Below, in pieces: positions 1-9,700 of a DNA stretch of 64,000 bases. Numbering within the stretch: the stretch's first letter is position 1; each line of letters opens with the position of its first letter. The notes beneath the pieces are model-generated. The model was not told the DNA's origin, did not search any database, and saw nothing but the letters and a program-made list of their open reading frames with translations. The stretch comes from Actinomucor elegans (taxonomy: Eukaryota; Mucoromycota; Mucoromycetes; Mucorales; Mucoraceae): the NCBI GenBank assembly GCA_026027325.1, contig JAMSLZ010000011.1, positions 62,001 through 126,000 on the forward strand. The letters are read 5' to 3'. The translations under genes were made by a program, and so were the position numbers.

Positions 1-254
1 AAAATTGTCGCACAACAGGGTTTCGATCTGGTGTGAAATATTATGAAAAAAAAAAGTTTAATTGTATTGAAAAGTAATATAAAAGTTTAATCTTTATAAG
101 TTTTGCATAATTATTGCAATTTCTTATTTTTACGTTAATTACCAAACTTTCAAAAATTACAATAAAAAAGTGTTAAACAAAAAAAAATATAATTACAAAA
201 AACACTATTTAATTTAAAAACTAATTTTTATTTTTTTTATTTTTAACGTTGCTC
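1..254. repeat. TDR-1 copy a left terminal direct repeat (partial)
   Basis: Matches the last 254 bp of the repeat at 1889-2288 and of both repeats of copy b. It ends GTTGCTC, directly against the stop codon of the transposase gene (complement of TTA at 255-257). The first part lies before the window. Confidence 0.85.
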
Positions 255-1705
255 TTAGACATTGATAGAATCCCAATAATTCTTTAGAATATCTTTTGTT
301 TGAAAGTCACTTTCTTTAATCCAACTGTTTACTTGTTTTTTATAATTTCTCCATTTTACCTCATATTCATATTCATTATTTATTTTTCTATGTTGTATTA
401 TATATTGTATCTCATATACATTTTTATCAGTACTAGTATTATTATCATCATTATCAATTTGCATTTTATTTTTAGTTAAGCTGATTTTAAAATTATTATC
501 AGATAAAAGTTTATTTAGAAGATCATCCTGTAAACTTTTCATATTCATTATATTTTCTTTTTATATACCGCCTTTATTGATTTAGTTTCGATATTAAAAT
601 CCTTAATAGTATCAAAAAAATCAAAATCTTTTTCCATCCATAGTTTATAATAAGATTTTTCTTCTATATTATTATTTTCTACAAAGTTTTTGATATTAAA
701 TAAAACTAATGCTAATTTAATCTGAATGTTATATGTTTTTTCTTTTGTAATTCTTGCATTGGCTTTGTAGCTAAATCTTTTGAATATATTTGAAAATTTT
801 GCAAAAAAAGTTTCAATGGTACTTCTATATGATCCTAATTGTTTATTAAAATTTAATTCATCAACATCTAAATCAATATTTTTTTCTTTTTTTATTGGAA
901 AACAAAAGTTATTTTCTGTAATATGTAATCCTACATTATTATATTTTTTTAAAATTTCATCTAATACATTTTCATACAATCCATCATAGCATAAACAATC
1001 TGTTAGTTTAAAAAATTTCATTAAATTTATATTATTAATAAACATATTATCGTCATTATTAAATTTACACGGTAATGATTCTGAAACATAGATGATATAT
1101 CCTGCTGAATCTATAATAAATTGGGTGTTTAATGCATTTTTCTTTAATTTATAAGAATATAAATCTTTTTTATTTAAATCAATATCTTCAATTACTATTC
1201 TATTATGTCTTCCATCTAAAAGTAATGTACAATGTTCAAAATTTTTAGGATTGTATAATTTACTATATAATAATCTAGTAATGCTGTTGCTAAAACAATA
1301 AAACATCGTATTATTAACCCAATTTTCTAAAAAATCTATATTATCAATAAAAACAGATTTATAAATTCTATAAAAAGAATCATTCTCATCATAAATTTTC
1401 ATATCATTAATGGAACAACCATCTACTAATAATTTTAAAATCAAAATTCCTTTTTCTACATTATATACTGGTGATGGCATTTTAATTTTACTACAAATTT
1501 CTGTTAAAAATACAAATATAGGAATTGCACCTAATAGTTCATATAATTCTTTTTTTATATTTTGAATGTTAATAAAATTTCCTATTTTACTTCTATGATA
1601 TTGTTTTTCAATATTAGATTTATATGTATTATCTAAAAATTTCCAATAATTTGTTTTAATCTCTTCATATTCATTTTCTAATAGTTCCTCTATTTCAATT
1701 GTCAT
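255..1705 (-). pseudogene. DDE transposase with C-terminal chromodomain, frameshifted
   Basis: Same protein as the intact gene at 41572-43023. The start ATG is at 1703-1705. The DDE part is complete: the first Asp is in LLLDGRHNR, the second in CLCYDGLYE, and the Glu in YRSTIETFF. Near 556-562 one T is missing from a T-run compared with copy b. The frame is therefore lost after about residue 384, and the chromodomain tail (255-548) falls in another frame. The chromodomain is recognised from YEIQYIIQHRK...YEVKW and NSWI. The transposase core might still be made without the chromodomain. The coding strand is very AT-rich, unlike the LINE and DIRS neighbours. Confidence 0.8.
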
Positions 1706-1736
1706 AAGATGTTCTTATTTTTATTTATATAATAAT

Positions 1737-1744
1737 TCAATTTT
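1737..1744 (-). promoter_or_regulatory. AAAATTGA motif upstream of TDR-1a transposase
   Basis: On the minus strand AAAATTGA lies about 31 nt before the ATG, followed by ATTATTATATAA. The same octamer occurs at similar spacing before the TDR-1b, TDR-2 and Merlin genes. It equals the early promoter element described for Mimivirus. Promoter function in this organism is inferred only. Confidence 0.4.
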
Positions 1745-1888
1745 TTAGAAAAAAGTAATTGAGTTTGAATTAATGTTACAGAAATGATTATAATTATAAT
1801 TATTTTAATATTAAACATTCAAACATTTGGCAAAAAAAAAATAAAAATTGATACTATGAATCAAAAACAAAGAGCAATTTTTATATAA

Positions 1889-2288
1889 GAGCTACATTAC
1901 ATATCATTAATAATTAATATATATTATAATTATTTTCATATTATTAAATTAAAATTATATAGCTTTCTTTATTTATCAAGTTGTAAGTTGCTAAAAAACT
2001 TACGGCGTGCTTTTTAATCAATTTTAAAAGAAAAAAATTGTCGCACAACAGGGTTTCGATCTGGTGTGAAATATTATGAAAAAAAAAAGTTTAATTGTAT
2101 TGAAAAGTAATATAAAAGTTTAATCTTTATAAGTTTTGCATAATTATTGCAATTTCTTATTTTTACGTTAATTACCAAACTTTCAAAAATTACAATAAAA
2201 AAGTGTTAAACAAAAAAAAATATAATTACAAAAAACACTATTTAATTTAAAAACTAATTTTTATTTTTTTTTATTTTTAACGTTGCTC
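1889..2288. repeat. TDR-1 copy a right terminal direct repeat
   Basis: A 400-bp repeat beginning GAGCTACATT and ending AACGTTGCTC. The two ends are imperfect inverted copies (8 of 10). It lies in the same orientation as the left repeat. The following ATTA (2289-2292) fits one side of a 4-bp target duplication. Confidence 0.85.
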
Positions 2289-5200
2289 ATTACACTTCGA
2301 GCTTAGTGATCTTTGTTGTGTATCCAGAGTAATGACTTTAGTGAAGTCAGTGGCCGTCGTAACCGAGATACGGTAGAATTGTTCAAAGAGATCTTTCGAA
2401 GACCAGTTTCCTTGTACCACAATATCATCCACAGAGATACCAGCTTGAGCAGCCAAGGTAGAGCCTAAAGCCCGTGCTTTGGGAGGAGGTGTGCCGGCAG
2501 GGCGAGTGACAAATTGCATAATAGATTGAATATGCTTGGAGATACGTTCGTGACCGAGAGCAACAGATCGATTTTTGACGTGACGGAACAAAGCATTAAT
2601 GGTAATTTCTGGGAAGATAGGGTGTGGCGTAAGAGCTGCGATATTAGCGATACGAGCCCGATATGCAGTATATGTGAGTACTGGACATAAAAGTTGATTT
2701 GAATGTGGATGAATAGTAATGGCTTTGGTGATACGTGAACCAGATCGTTTTTCTTTTGGAGCAACTATCACTAACCGTAGAATGTTAGTGCCAGAGACCG
2801 AACATTGATTCAAATCGATTCTTTCAGCATCAGAAGGGCGGAGAAAACCCACCATTGAAAGGAGCCATGCGGTTTTTGCGGTAAGTATTTCAAGTGGAAG
2901 AAGGTCGTTAGAACCCAAAGAAACAAGGTGATTTAATGCTGGAGTAATATCATAGTCCCAAGACTTCAGAGGCAAAACTGTCTTCGATTTTAACCCTTTG
3001 CTGAACTGAATGTATTCTGTTGACTTTCGGATGGCTTGCTGTTCACTGTTAGAATAAAGCTGCAGAATTACTGAGGCATAGTTAAGTGTAGTAGAGGTTT
3101 TCCATTTTTTACAAGACCGATTGTCGGCGAGAAAGTTAAGCATAGTAGGCACGGAAGGTGTGAGAGGGTCAATATCACGAAGCTGGCACCAATTGATAAA
3201 GGCAGTTTGTTTGTATCGGTTGTGCTTGGAGACCAAGCGGGAAGAGTTTATAATGGCAGTGGCTGATTCAGATAGTCGAAGGCGTTTTAATGCAGGTTCC
3301 ATGCTAACAGAGTCCACTTCTTGTTCTTCTTGAAAAGAGAAGGATCTTGATCGTTTTCCGCTGTTGTTGGTATTTCCAAGGTCAATGGAGAGCGGGAGGC
3401 TAGTTGGAGAGCCAATGGATACCACGGCGCTGTTGGCCAGTTTGGTGTTATCAGGGTAGCTGGTAGACGATGACGAAGTAGCGTTTGTAGTGTCTGCAGT
3501 ATTAAGTTCCATGGTGGGGCTAAGTAAAGGCGACCTGGCATTAGATTCCACGGTCTGCTGAATGCATTGGTCCAAATTGCTTCCGGGTGGTAATTCCAGG
3601 ACACAAAGTGTTGGAGAAGGTGATTCTTGTGAGATGCAAAAAGGTCGATGTGATGTGGACCCCAGAGCTTGTCCAGCCATTGGAAAGTGTGTTGAGGGAG
3701 CGACCATTCGATCTGATTCTGAATGGCACGAGATGGTGCGTCTGCTGGGTTGAGCTTGGATGGGACGTATAGTGTCGAGAGTTGAATGCAATTCCGAAAG
3801 CAAAACTTCCAGATATCGAGAGCTATCTGGTTCAGCGAGGAGGATTTTGTTCCGCCAAAGTGTTTGATGTATGCGATCGCTGAAGTGTTGTCGATACACA
3901 ACTGTATGTGATGGTTTGGAGGAATAGGAATATATTGGAACACTTTTTGGATTACCAAAAGCTCCTTTTGGTTGATGTGTAATTGTCGTTCTATGGGTGA
4001 CCAAGTGCCTTGAAAGGAATTGTTGCCCCAAACAAAGCCGTAACCCATGTCGGAGGCGTCCGTAAATATTTGTGTGATTGGTAGCGTCGATATCAGATGT
4101 CGACCATTCCATTTCTTCAGCTCGGTGATCCACCATAAAAGCTCTTTCTGCATTTGAGCAGTAATAGCCGAGGTCGATCGATGTCGAGACTGGTTTAATT
4201 GTGTCAAAAGATGACGAGTCCGAAATCGCGCTTGAGCATTCCCCATTTGTGTGGCCATGGTGGTGCCAATAAACCTGGCTAGGTGTGTCCAGCTGACTGT
4301 CGTTTGCTTTAAAAGGGAATAGGCCATGCGACGTATTGACCGTATTTTCTTGCCTGGTACCGAAATAACCATTGTTTGAGAATTGATATTCATTCCTAGG
4401 TGAGTGATGGACTGAGAGGGAGTTAGAGACGATTTGGAAAAATTGAGAAGCCATCCTAATTCGGTCATTTTCTTGCATACCTGCTGGGTATAGACCTGTG
4501 TCTGTTGGAATGTTTTCCCCATAATCAGTATATCGTCTAAATAGGCAGTAATACGGATGCCTTTGCGGCGAGCCCACTTGAGAACCGGTTTGAGTACTTT
4601 CGTAAAGATTAAAGGCGAAAGGCTCAGGCCAAACGGTAGGACTCGATATTGATATGTTTGTTGTTTCCATTGGAATCGCAGCAGGTGACGAAATTGTTTG
4701 TGTATGAGAATATGATGGAAGGCGTCTTTTAAGTCGATCGAGGTCAAATAGTCGCCTGGTTGTAGTAAATTGGTGATGGTTGTCATAGTTTCCATTTTGA
4801 AGTGTTGGATTGGTAAATATCGATTGAGAGGTTTCAGGTTGAGTACTGGTCTGAGCCCACCATCCTTCTTGGGAATGACGAAAAGATTGGAATGGAAGCC
4901 GGTTGGCTGATGGGGGTTTTGAACTAGTTCGATTGCCTGTTTGGAGAGAAGCTTCTGAATCTCTTGATCTATCGTTTGGGTGGTGAGCGAGTTGTCGGTA
5001 TCGAATGGACTTGGATTGCAGAAACGAAGCGGTGGCGGAGAGGTGAGTGGGATGCTGTAACCTTGATGGAGAAGACGGAGGAGCCATGGATGTACGGAAA
5101 AACCGAGTAAGGAAGACCAAGATGAAGAAAAAGAGGCTAGCCTTCCACCCACCTGATCTAAAACCTTTTTTGTTGGTTCCGTCCTGACTGAAAACCCTTC

Positions 5201-5948
5201 TGTTGGTTAGAATGATTACCAGAATAAGTGGATGATTGACCATAGTTGTTTGTGGGTTGGTTGTTAGAGGAGTTACCAAAACCTGAATTAGATCTAGTAC
5301 TACTAAAATGTGTTTCATCACTATTATTATTGAAGAACGTTTGGATCGTGGTCCATTGTTTCGTTTATTACGTTGCTTTTGCGTAGCGTTTTGAACTGAC
5401 TGTTGGAGTTTAATATGGTCCAACATATCCTGAGTGTCAATGAGAAATTTTTCAGTGGAAGGAGCTGGTGGTTCCAAACCATTTGGTAAACCACGAAACA
5501 TGTTGTCAGTACGCAAAGTGGTAATATGAGAGGCCAAATCAGATATAAGTTCGTGTACAGCATATGTAAAGTCGCGTGCTTGCTGTTTGAGTGTAGCAGG
5601 ATCCCAGTTTGCATGAAGAAGTTGATAGGCAAACCAATCCATAGGGCGAGTAATACCAGAAAGTCGGTATTGAATAGTTGAAAGGCTAGCATCAAACTGC
5701 TTGTGAGGGGAATTGAGCTGAACTTTATTGAGTTTGGGAGGATCGTAATTACGCAAAGTATTCTTCGGGCAGTCGAAAAGGAAACGTCGACGGTCATTCT
5801 CTTCGAGAGGACGTTTAAAGAAATCATCTTGAATATATGGGAATTCCTCCAACATATTAGATGAAGGAGTGAAGTCAGCTCCAGGTGCACGAAGAACAAT
5901 GTTAGGGTCAATGTTGACCAGAGGAGAATTATTAATCTGTTGTTCCAT
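2277..5948 (-). CDS. DIRS gag-like and tyrosine recombinase in one continuous frame
   Basis: A single 1223-codon frame. Residues 1 to about 205 look like DIRS gag: a hydrophilic region ending in a basic stretch, with no zinc knuckle. From about residue 880 the protein is a phage-type tyrosine recombinase. It has an N-terminal SAM-like part (KHNRYKQTAFINWC), a core with FLRPSDAERID, and a C-terminal part with AGTPPPKARALGST, GNWSS and FEQFYR. The middle, about residues 270-880, runs antiphase over the RT gene. It is rich in Ser, Thr, Pro and His and is probably not a functional domain. The last three residues and the stop come from the TDR-1 insertion. Whether gag and recombinase are really joined, for example by splicing out RT, cannot be told from sequence. 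Confidence 0.7.
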   Translation of the reverse strand: MEQQINNSPLVNIDPNIVLRAPGADFTPSSNMLEEFPYIQDDFFKRPLEENDRRRFLFDCPKNTLRNYDPPKLNKVQLNSPHKQFDASLSTIQYRLSGITRPMDWFAYQLLHANWDPATLKQQARDFTYAVHELISDLASHITTLRTDNMFRGLPNGLEPPAPSTEKFLIDTQDMLDHIKLQQSVQNATQKQRNKRNNGPRSKRSSIIIVMKHILVVLDLIQVLVTPLTTNPQTTMVNHPLILVIILTNRRVFSQDGTNKKGFRSGGWKASLFFFILVFLTRFFRTSMAPPSSPSRLQHPTHLSATASFLQSKSIRYRQLAHHPNDRSRDSEASLQTGNRTSSKPPSANRLPFQSFRHSQEGWWAQTSTQPETSQSIFTNPTLQNGNYDNHHQFTTTRRLFDLDRLKRRLPSYSHTQTISSPAAIPMETTNISISSPTVWPEPFAFNLYESTQTGSQVGSPQRHPYYCLFRRYTDYGENIPTDTGLYPAGMQENDRIRMASQFFQIVSNSLSVHHSPRNEYQFSNNGYFGTRQENTVNTSHGLFPFKANDSQLDTPSQVYWHHHGHTNGECSSAISDSSSFDTIKPVSTSIDLGYYCSNAERAFMVDHRAEEMEWSTSDIDATNHTNIYGRLRHGLRLCLGQQFLSRHLVTHRTTITHQPKGAFGNPKSVPIYSYSSKPSHTVVYRQHFSDRIHQTLWRNKILLAEPDSSRYLEVLLSELHSTLDTIRPIQAQPSRRTISCHSESDRMVAPSTHFPMAGQALGSTSHRPFCISQESPSPTLCVLELPPGSNLDQCIQQTVESNARSPLLSPTMELNTADTTNATSSSSTSYPDNTKLANSAVVSIGSPTSLPLSIDLGNTNNSGKRSRSFSFQEEQEVDSVSMEPALKRLRLSESATAIINSSRLVSKHNRYKQTAFINWCQLRDIDPLTPSVPTMLNFLADNRSCKKWKTSTTLNYASVILQLYSNSEQQAIRKSTEYIQFSKGLKSKTVLPLKSWDYDITPALNHLVSLGSNDLLPLEILTAKTAWLLSMVGFLRPSDAERIDLNQCSVSGTNILRLVIVAPKEKRSGSRITKAITIHPHSNQLLCPVLTYTAYRARIANIAALTPHPIFPEITINALFRHVKNRSVALGHERISKHIQSIMQFVTRPAGTPPPKARALGSTLAAQAGISVDDIVVQGNWSSKDLFEQFYRISVTTATDFTKVITLDTQQRSLSSKCNEQR
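3287..5152 (-). CDS. DIRS reverse transcriptase and RNase H
   Basis: A 621-codon frame with a DIRS-type RT: NLFVIPKKDGGLRPVLNLK, SIDLKDAFHH, LPFGLSLSP and the catalytic AYLDDILIMG. An RNase H domain follows: IFTDASDMGYG, the Glu in NQKELLVI, and CIDNTSAIAY. The C-terminal part (HIDLFASHKN to PPWNL) matches the tail usually found after RNase H in DIRS polyproteins. It overlaps the gag-recombinase frame over its whole length. No internal stops are present, so the enzyme looks intact. It would copy the element RNA, and the recombinase frame would integrate the product without a target duplication. Confidence 0.85.
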   Translation of the reverse strand: MGGRLASFSSSWSSLLGFSVHPWLLRLLHQGYSIPLTSPPPLRFCNPSPFDTDNSLTTQTIDQEIQKLLSKQAIELVQNPHQPTGFHSNLFVIPKKDGGLRPVLNLKPLNRYLPIQHFKMETMTTITNLLQPGDYLTSIDLKDAFHHILIHKQFRHLLRFQWKQQTYQYRVLPFGLSLSPLIFTKVLKPVLKWARRKGIRITAYLDDILIMGKTFQQTQVYTQQVCKKMTELGWLLNFSKSSLTPSQSITHLGMNINSQTMVISVPGKKIRSIRRMAYSLLKQTTVSWTHLARFIGTTMATQMGNAQARFRTRHLLTQLNQSRHRSTSAITAQMQKELLWWITELKKWNGRHLISTLPITQIFTDASDMGYGFVWGNNSFQGTWSPIERQLHINQKELLVIQKVFQYIPIPPNHHIQLCIDNTSAIAYIKHFGGTKSSSLNQIALDIWKFCFRNCIQLSTLYVPSKLNPADAPSRAIQNQIEWSLPQHTFQWLDKLWGPHHIDLFASHKNHLLQHFVSWNYHPEAIWTNAFSRPWNLMPGRLYLAPPWNLILQTLQTLLRHRLPATLITPNWPTAPWYPLALQLASRSPLTLEIPTTAENDQDPSLFKKNKKWTLLAWNLH

Positions 5949-5967
5949 GGGCTGAAGTGCAAACTAG

Positions 5968-6375
5968 GTCCAGGGAATGATGGGTAGTACATAGGAATTT
6001 GAAATTTGAAACACAGCATTTCTTAATTTTTTAAATCCGATATACAAATTTTCGGAGCTCTAGCTCCAAAACTCAGCCCTCCAATAAAAATACAAAATAC
6101 AAAAAACGTCCAGGGAATGATGGGTAGTACATAGGAATTTGAAATTTGGAACACAGTATTTCTTGATCTTTTGAATCCGATGTACGAAATTTTGGAGCTG
6201 TAGCTCTAAAACTCAGCTCTCCAATAAAAATACAAGATACAAAAATCGTCCAGGGAATGATGGATAGTATGTAGGAGTTTGAAATTTGGACCATTATTAA
6301 TTAGCTTTGTAAGTTTGACTTACAAAAATTCGGAGCTGTAACTGGAAAACTCAGCTCTCCAATAAAGATTACGAT
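5968..6375. repeat. Three tandem ~140-bp repeats in DIRS leader
   Basis: Units start at 5968, 6108 and 6248 with GTCCAGGGAATGATG and end in a CTCCAATAAA-type sequence. The first two are 140 bp each and the third is more diverged. Related units lie in opposite orientation at about 15370-15650 in the DIRS derivative. They sit just upstream of the gag start and may form the promoter or leader. Confidence 0.75.
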
Positions 6376-6620
6376 TCAAATATTGCAGTCAAAAGCCTGC
6401 AATTTCGATCAAATATATTGTAATCAAGATTTATTCGCTGTCTGTCACCAATTAAGTTAATGTTAAACAGAGTTTATACTCAGCTTGTGCTTTGACAATT
6501 TTTATCGTCGCTATGGAAATCAATATTTAGCGTAACTAACTTTCATAAACTATCTATCACCGAATGGAAGTCATACTAGAGGAACAGATTATCATAAGCC
6601 CTTGTTAAATCCAGGCGAGC
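6376..6620. other. DIRS 5' noncoding terminal region
   Basis: No coding sequence seen. The segment is shared with 22210-22440 and, inverted, with 15090-15300. Common words are CTCAGCTTGTGCTTTGACA and CATAAACTATCTATCACCGA. I take it as the DIRS terminal segment. Confidence 0.6.
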
Positions 6621-6670
6621 AGTCTTTGACTAACTCTTTTTTTTTTTTTGTATGAAGTCTTTGACTAACT
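6621..6670. mobile_element. Extremely 5'-truncated LINE tail flanked by a 15-bp duplication
   Basis: AGTCTTTGACTAACT occurs at 6621-6635 and again at 6656-6670. Between them are only a T-run (6637-6649) and GTATGA. GTATGA directly after a T-run is the 3' end of the LINE type at 56008 (GTATGAAGTG), read from its poly(A) tail. The insertion therefore kept only its tail. Confidence 0.6.
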
Positions 6671-6741
6671 TTTTTTTTTTTTTTGTATTAAATGTAATTT
6701 ATTAATCTTAAAGTGGTTTTACAAAGCTAAATTACAATGGA

Positions 6742-9700
6742 CTAATCTAATGTTGTGCTAGTAGACTCATCAGGAGTTCTACTATCTAAGAAAGTGGTGA
6801 TAACAAGGCTGTTATCTGTCTTGAAGGAATTGAGGACCCAAGCTGAGGACCAAGTATCGTCATGAATAACACATCGCCAATGTGCAGCCCATAGGGTATA
6901 GAAGATCGAACCCAAAATGGAAAGCACATCCACATCAAGCGGTTTACAATCGAGGCCACTTAGTGAGACAAGAGCAGCCCAGATGTTCGCATCAGACGGA
7001 AAGTCTTCACCCAAAGAGAGAAAGGCAAGAGCTTGACGCCAGTAGTCGGACTTTTGCGGGCAACCGACAGCAAAATGGTACAAGTCTTCATTAGCACCGC
7101 AAAGAACACAGAAAGGAGAAGGAAACTGCTGAGGAGACCAGCGATTCACCCGAGAGCGATAGCCAATCTTGTCGTGAAGCAGGCGCCACCAGGGAGTGAA
7201 AGCCTTGGCCACCATGGGGAGGGACCAAAACAAACGCCAAAAGAAAGGACGCAAAAGCAAGTGAGAAGCCACAGCCAAAGGAGGACCAGGACGAGCAGAA
7301 ACAACAGAGTGATCAGCGTGCCAGAAGCGACGCAAGACACCAAGGGGGAGTTTGGCAACAGATACCACCGAAGAGGGACCAGAAGGAACAGTCCAATGGC
7401 GGGTCGATGGCATCCAGGAAGAAGCACCAGAACGAGAAACAGGAAGAGCACGCTGTTCATCGTAAGTGAAAGCCACTTTTGACCTGATCACCGGAGGGAG
7501 AGCCAGAGAAACAGGACCAAAAGGAGGACTTAAACCATAATAGACCGACTTGACATGGCTGGAACTTGGCAGAGCCTTATTGGAGAACAGGGTACCAGAG
7601 TGAATATTCCAGTGGAATATGTCAGACATGAGATACTTGGGAGCAACAGACGAAGGAACAAAACCAGGAGACAGATCATGATCAACACCAGGAACAGAAG
7701 ACACCACACAGCACAAAGGAAGATCCAGGAACCACCGAGAAGACCAAGAAGAATGCACCACCAGAGGAGGCAGCCGAACCAGAAGCTTGGTTAGATGATC
7801 CAGGGTTGGAATGCTATTCAACCGAGGCTTGAATCGTGATGGATACATCAACCAAGGGAGAACCGAAGAATGACCAGAATAGGCTTGAAAGCAGAACACC
7901 AACCAGGGAGACACAAAATCCGAAGACACCAGAGGACGAAGCAGACGTTGAACATACACAAGATGCAAAGCAAAGCTCTGATCTTGGATGTCCACCAGAC
8001 CAACACCACCATACTTGCGAGGAAGACACAAAGAAGACCAAGACGGCGCGGGCCAAAACGATGCCACATACTTGCGCACTACTGCCTTGATATCCAGAAG
8101 CCACTTGCCAGGCACAGGAACCACACGAAGAAGATGATACACCTTGGAGAGCAACAGAGAATTCGCCACCAGACCAGTACCACGAATAGACAGGTGTCGT
8201 TCACGAAGCATGTTTGCATGCCTCTCCAACTTGACTTTGACACCATCCAGGAAATGCAGCAACTGAGCATCGGTATGATACAGCGGATAACCAAGGTAAC
8301 GCACCGAGCCAACAGACGACGAATCATGCCACTCTACACCAGCAGCAGAAGCTATATCAACCCAAGGCTGATGAGCCACACCAGAAAGAGACACCAGAAC
8401 AGTCTTGCTGAGATTCACCTTGGCGTTGGAGGCACGACCATAGACCTCAAGAAGAGACAGAAGCACCAACCATTCACCAGGCGAAGACAAGAACACCTCA
8501 AGATCATCGGCATAACTGAGAAGCTTGATAGGAGCCGGAGGAGAAGAACCACTGACAAAATCAAGCGGGTAGTTACCCGTATCATCACCCAAATCAAGAT
8601 GGACCTTTTGAGGGTTAGGGAGCCAAGTCCGAGGAACCACCACAGGAGCCAGAGAAACACCAGACAGAGAAGAACAAGCCAAGACAGACCGCAACAGGGG
8701 TTCAAAAGCCAAGTTGAACAACAGAGGTGACAGTGGATCACCCTGCCTAAGGCCACGCAACTGAGGAACAGCTGCTCCTAACCACCCGTTAATGGACACG
8801 GAGATCTTGGTACCAAAGAACAAAGAAGAGAGACAACCAACCAGACCAGAAGGAAAACCAAAACGAAGCAACACACGGCGAAGATACTCAGGGTGGACCC
8901 GATCATAAGCCTTCTCTTGATCAAGTAACACCGCAACTTGAGGAAGGTTTGGAGCCACCGACCGAAGATTAGCCATCAACGTTTGATTCAACCACCCATT
9001 ATCCGAGATCAATCGATGAGGAAGGAACCCAGTTTGATAGGGATTGATCAGCTTGGGAAGAACACGGTTGAACCTATTGGCCAACAACTTGGTAAACAAC
9101 TTGGCATCAGAGTTGATCAGAGACAGAGGACGCCAGTTAGCCAAGAGCAGAGGATCACCTTTCTTGAACAAAAGCACCATTCGAGTTTGTTGCCACGAAG
9201 GAGGAAACACACCAGAGAAAGCACCACCAAGGACTGCCACCAGCAAGTCCAGAAAAGGTCGCGAACGACCAGCCAAGTAATGATATACCTCGAAAGGAAT
9301 ACCATCTATGCCAGGGGACCGAGACCTAGGGGCGTGAGCCAGTAGATCCAGCACCGTAACGGCATTAGGCAGAGCCATCAGATACTTGGCATCATCCGAA
9401 GACAACACCACTTCTTCAGGAATACCATTCAAAAGAGAATCCACGGCTTCGGCATCGATGTCGTCCGGGGTGTATAGCTTTTGGTAAAAACCGCGAGCCT
9501 CCCGAAGTATATCAGCCCCTTCCACCAAGACCTCACCAGTAGTAGAGCACTTCAAGGACTGGATTGTCTGTTGAGACTGGCGATCCTTGATGACACGATA
9601 GAAATACTTGTTGTTACGTTCACCCAGTTCATGCCAACGAGTGGCAGAGCGAAGCATATTCTGGCGTGTTTCTTTCTGAATCTGACCATCAATCAATTTC

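Larger units (their letters stand above)
1..2288 (-). mobile_element. TDR-1 copy a: chromodomain-DDE transposon with terminal direct repeats (left end outside window)
   Basis: Nearly identical to the complete copy at 41170-43606. The same repeat flanks the transposase gene on both sides in the same orientation: the last 254 bp of it at 1-254, and a full 400 bp at 1889-2288. The right end reads ...GTTGCTC and is followed by ATTA inside the DIRS sequence, which fits the 4-bp target duplication seen for copy b. The left junction is outside the window, so the duplication cannot be confirmed here. The gene carries a frameshift, so this copy is probably not autonomous. Confidence 0.8.

Noticed and set aside
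1..2288. TDR repeats as LTRs of a retrotransposon
   Set aside because: No RT, gag or primer-binding site between the repeats; ends are not TG...CA; the enzyme is a DDE transposase.
5327..6019. 230-codon minus-strand frame over the DIRS gag and leader
   Set aside because: Runs through the tandem leader repeats out of phase with gag and has no motif.
7870..8730. Long Arg/His/Thr-rich plus-strand frames inside the LINEs (also 10111-10701, 51535-52398, 53779-54369)
   Set aside because: Exact antisense of ORF2; composition follows the coding strand.
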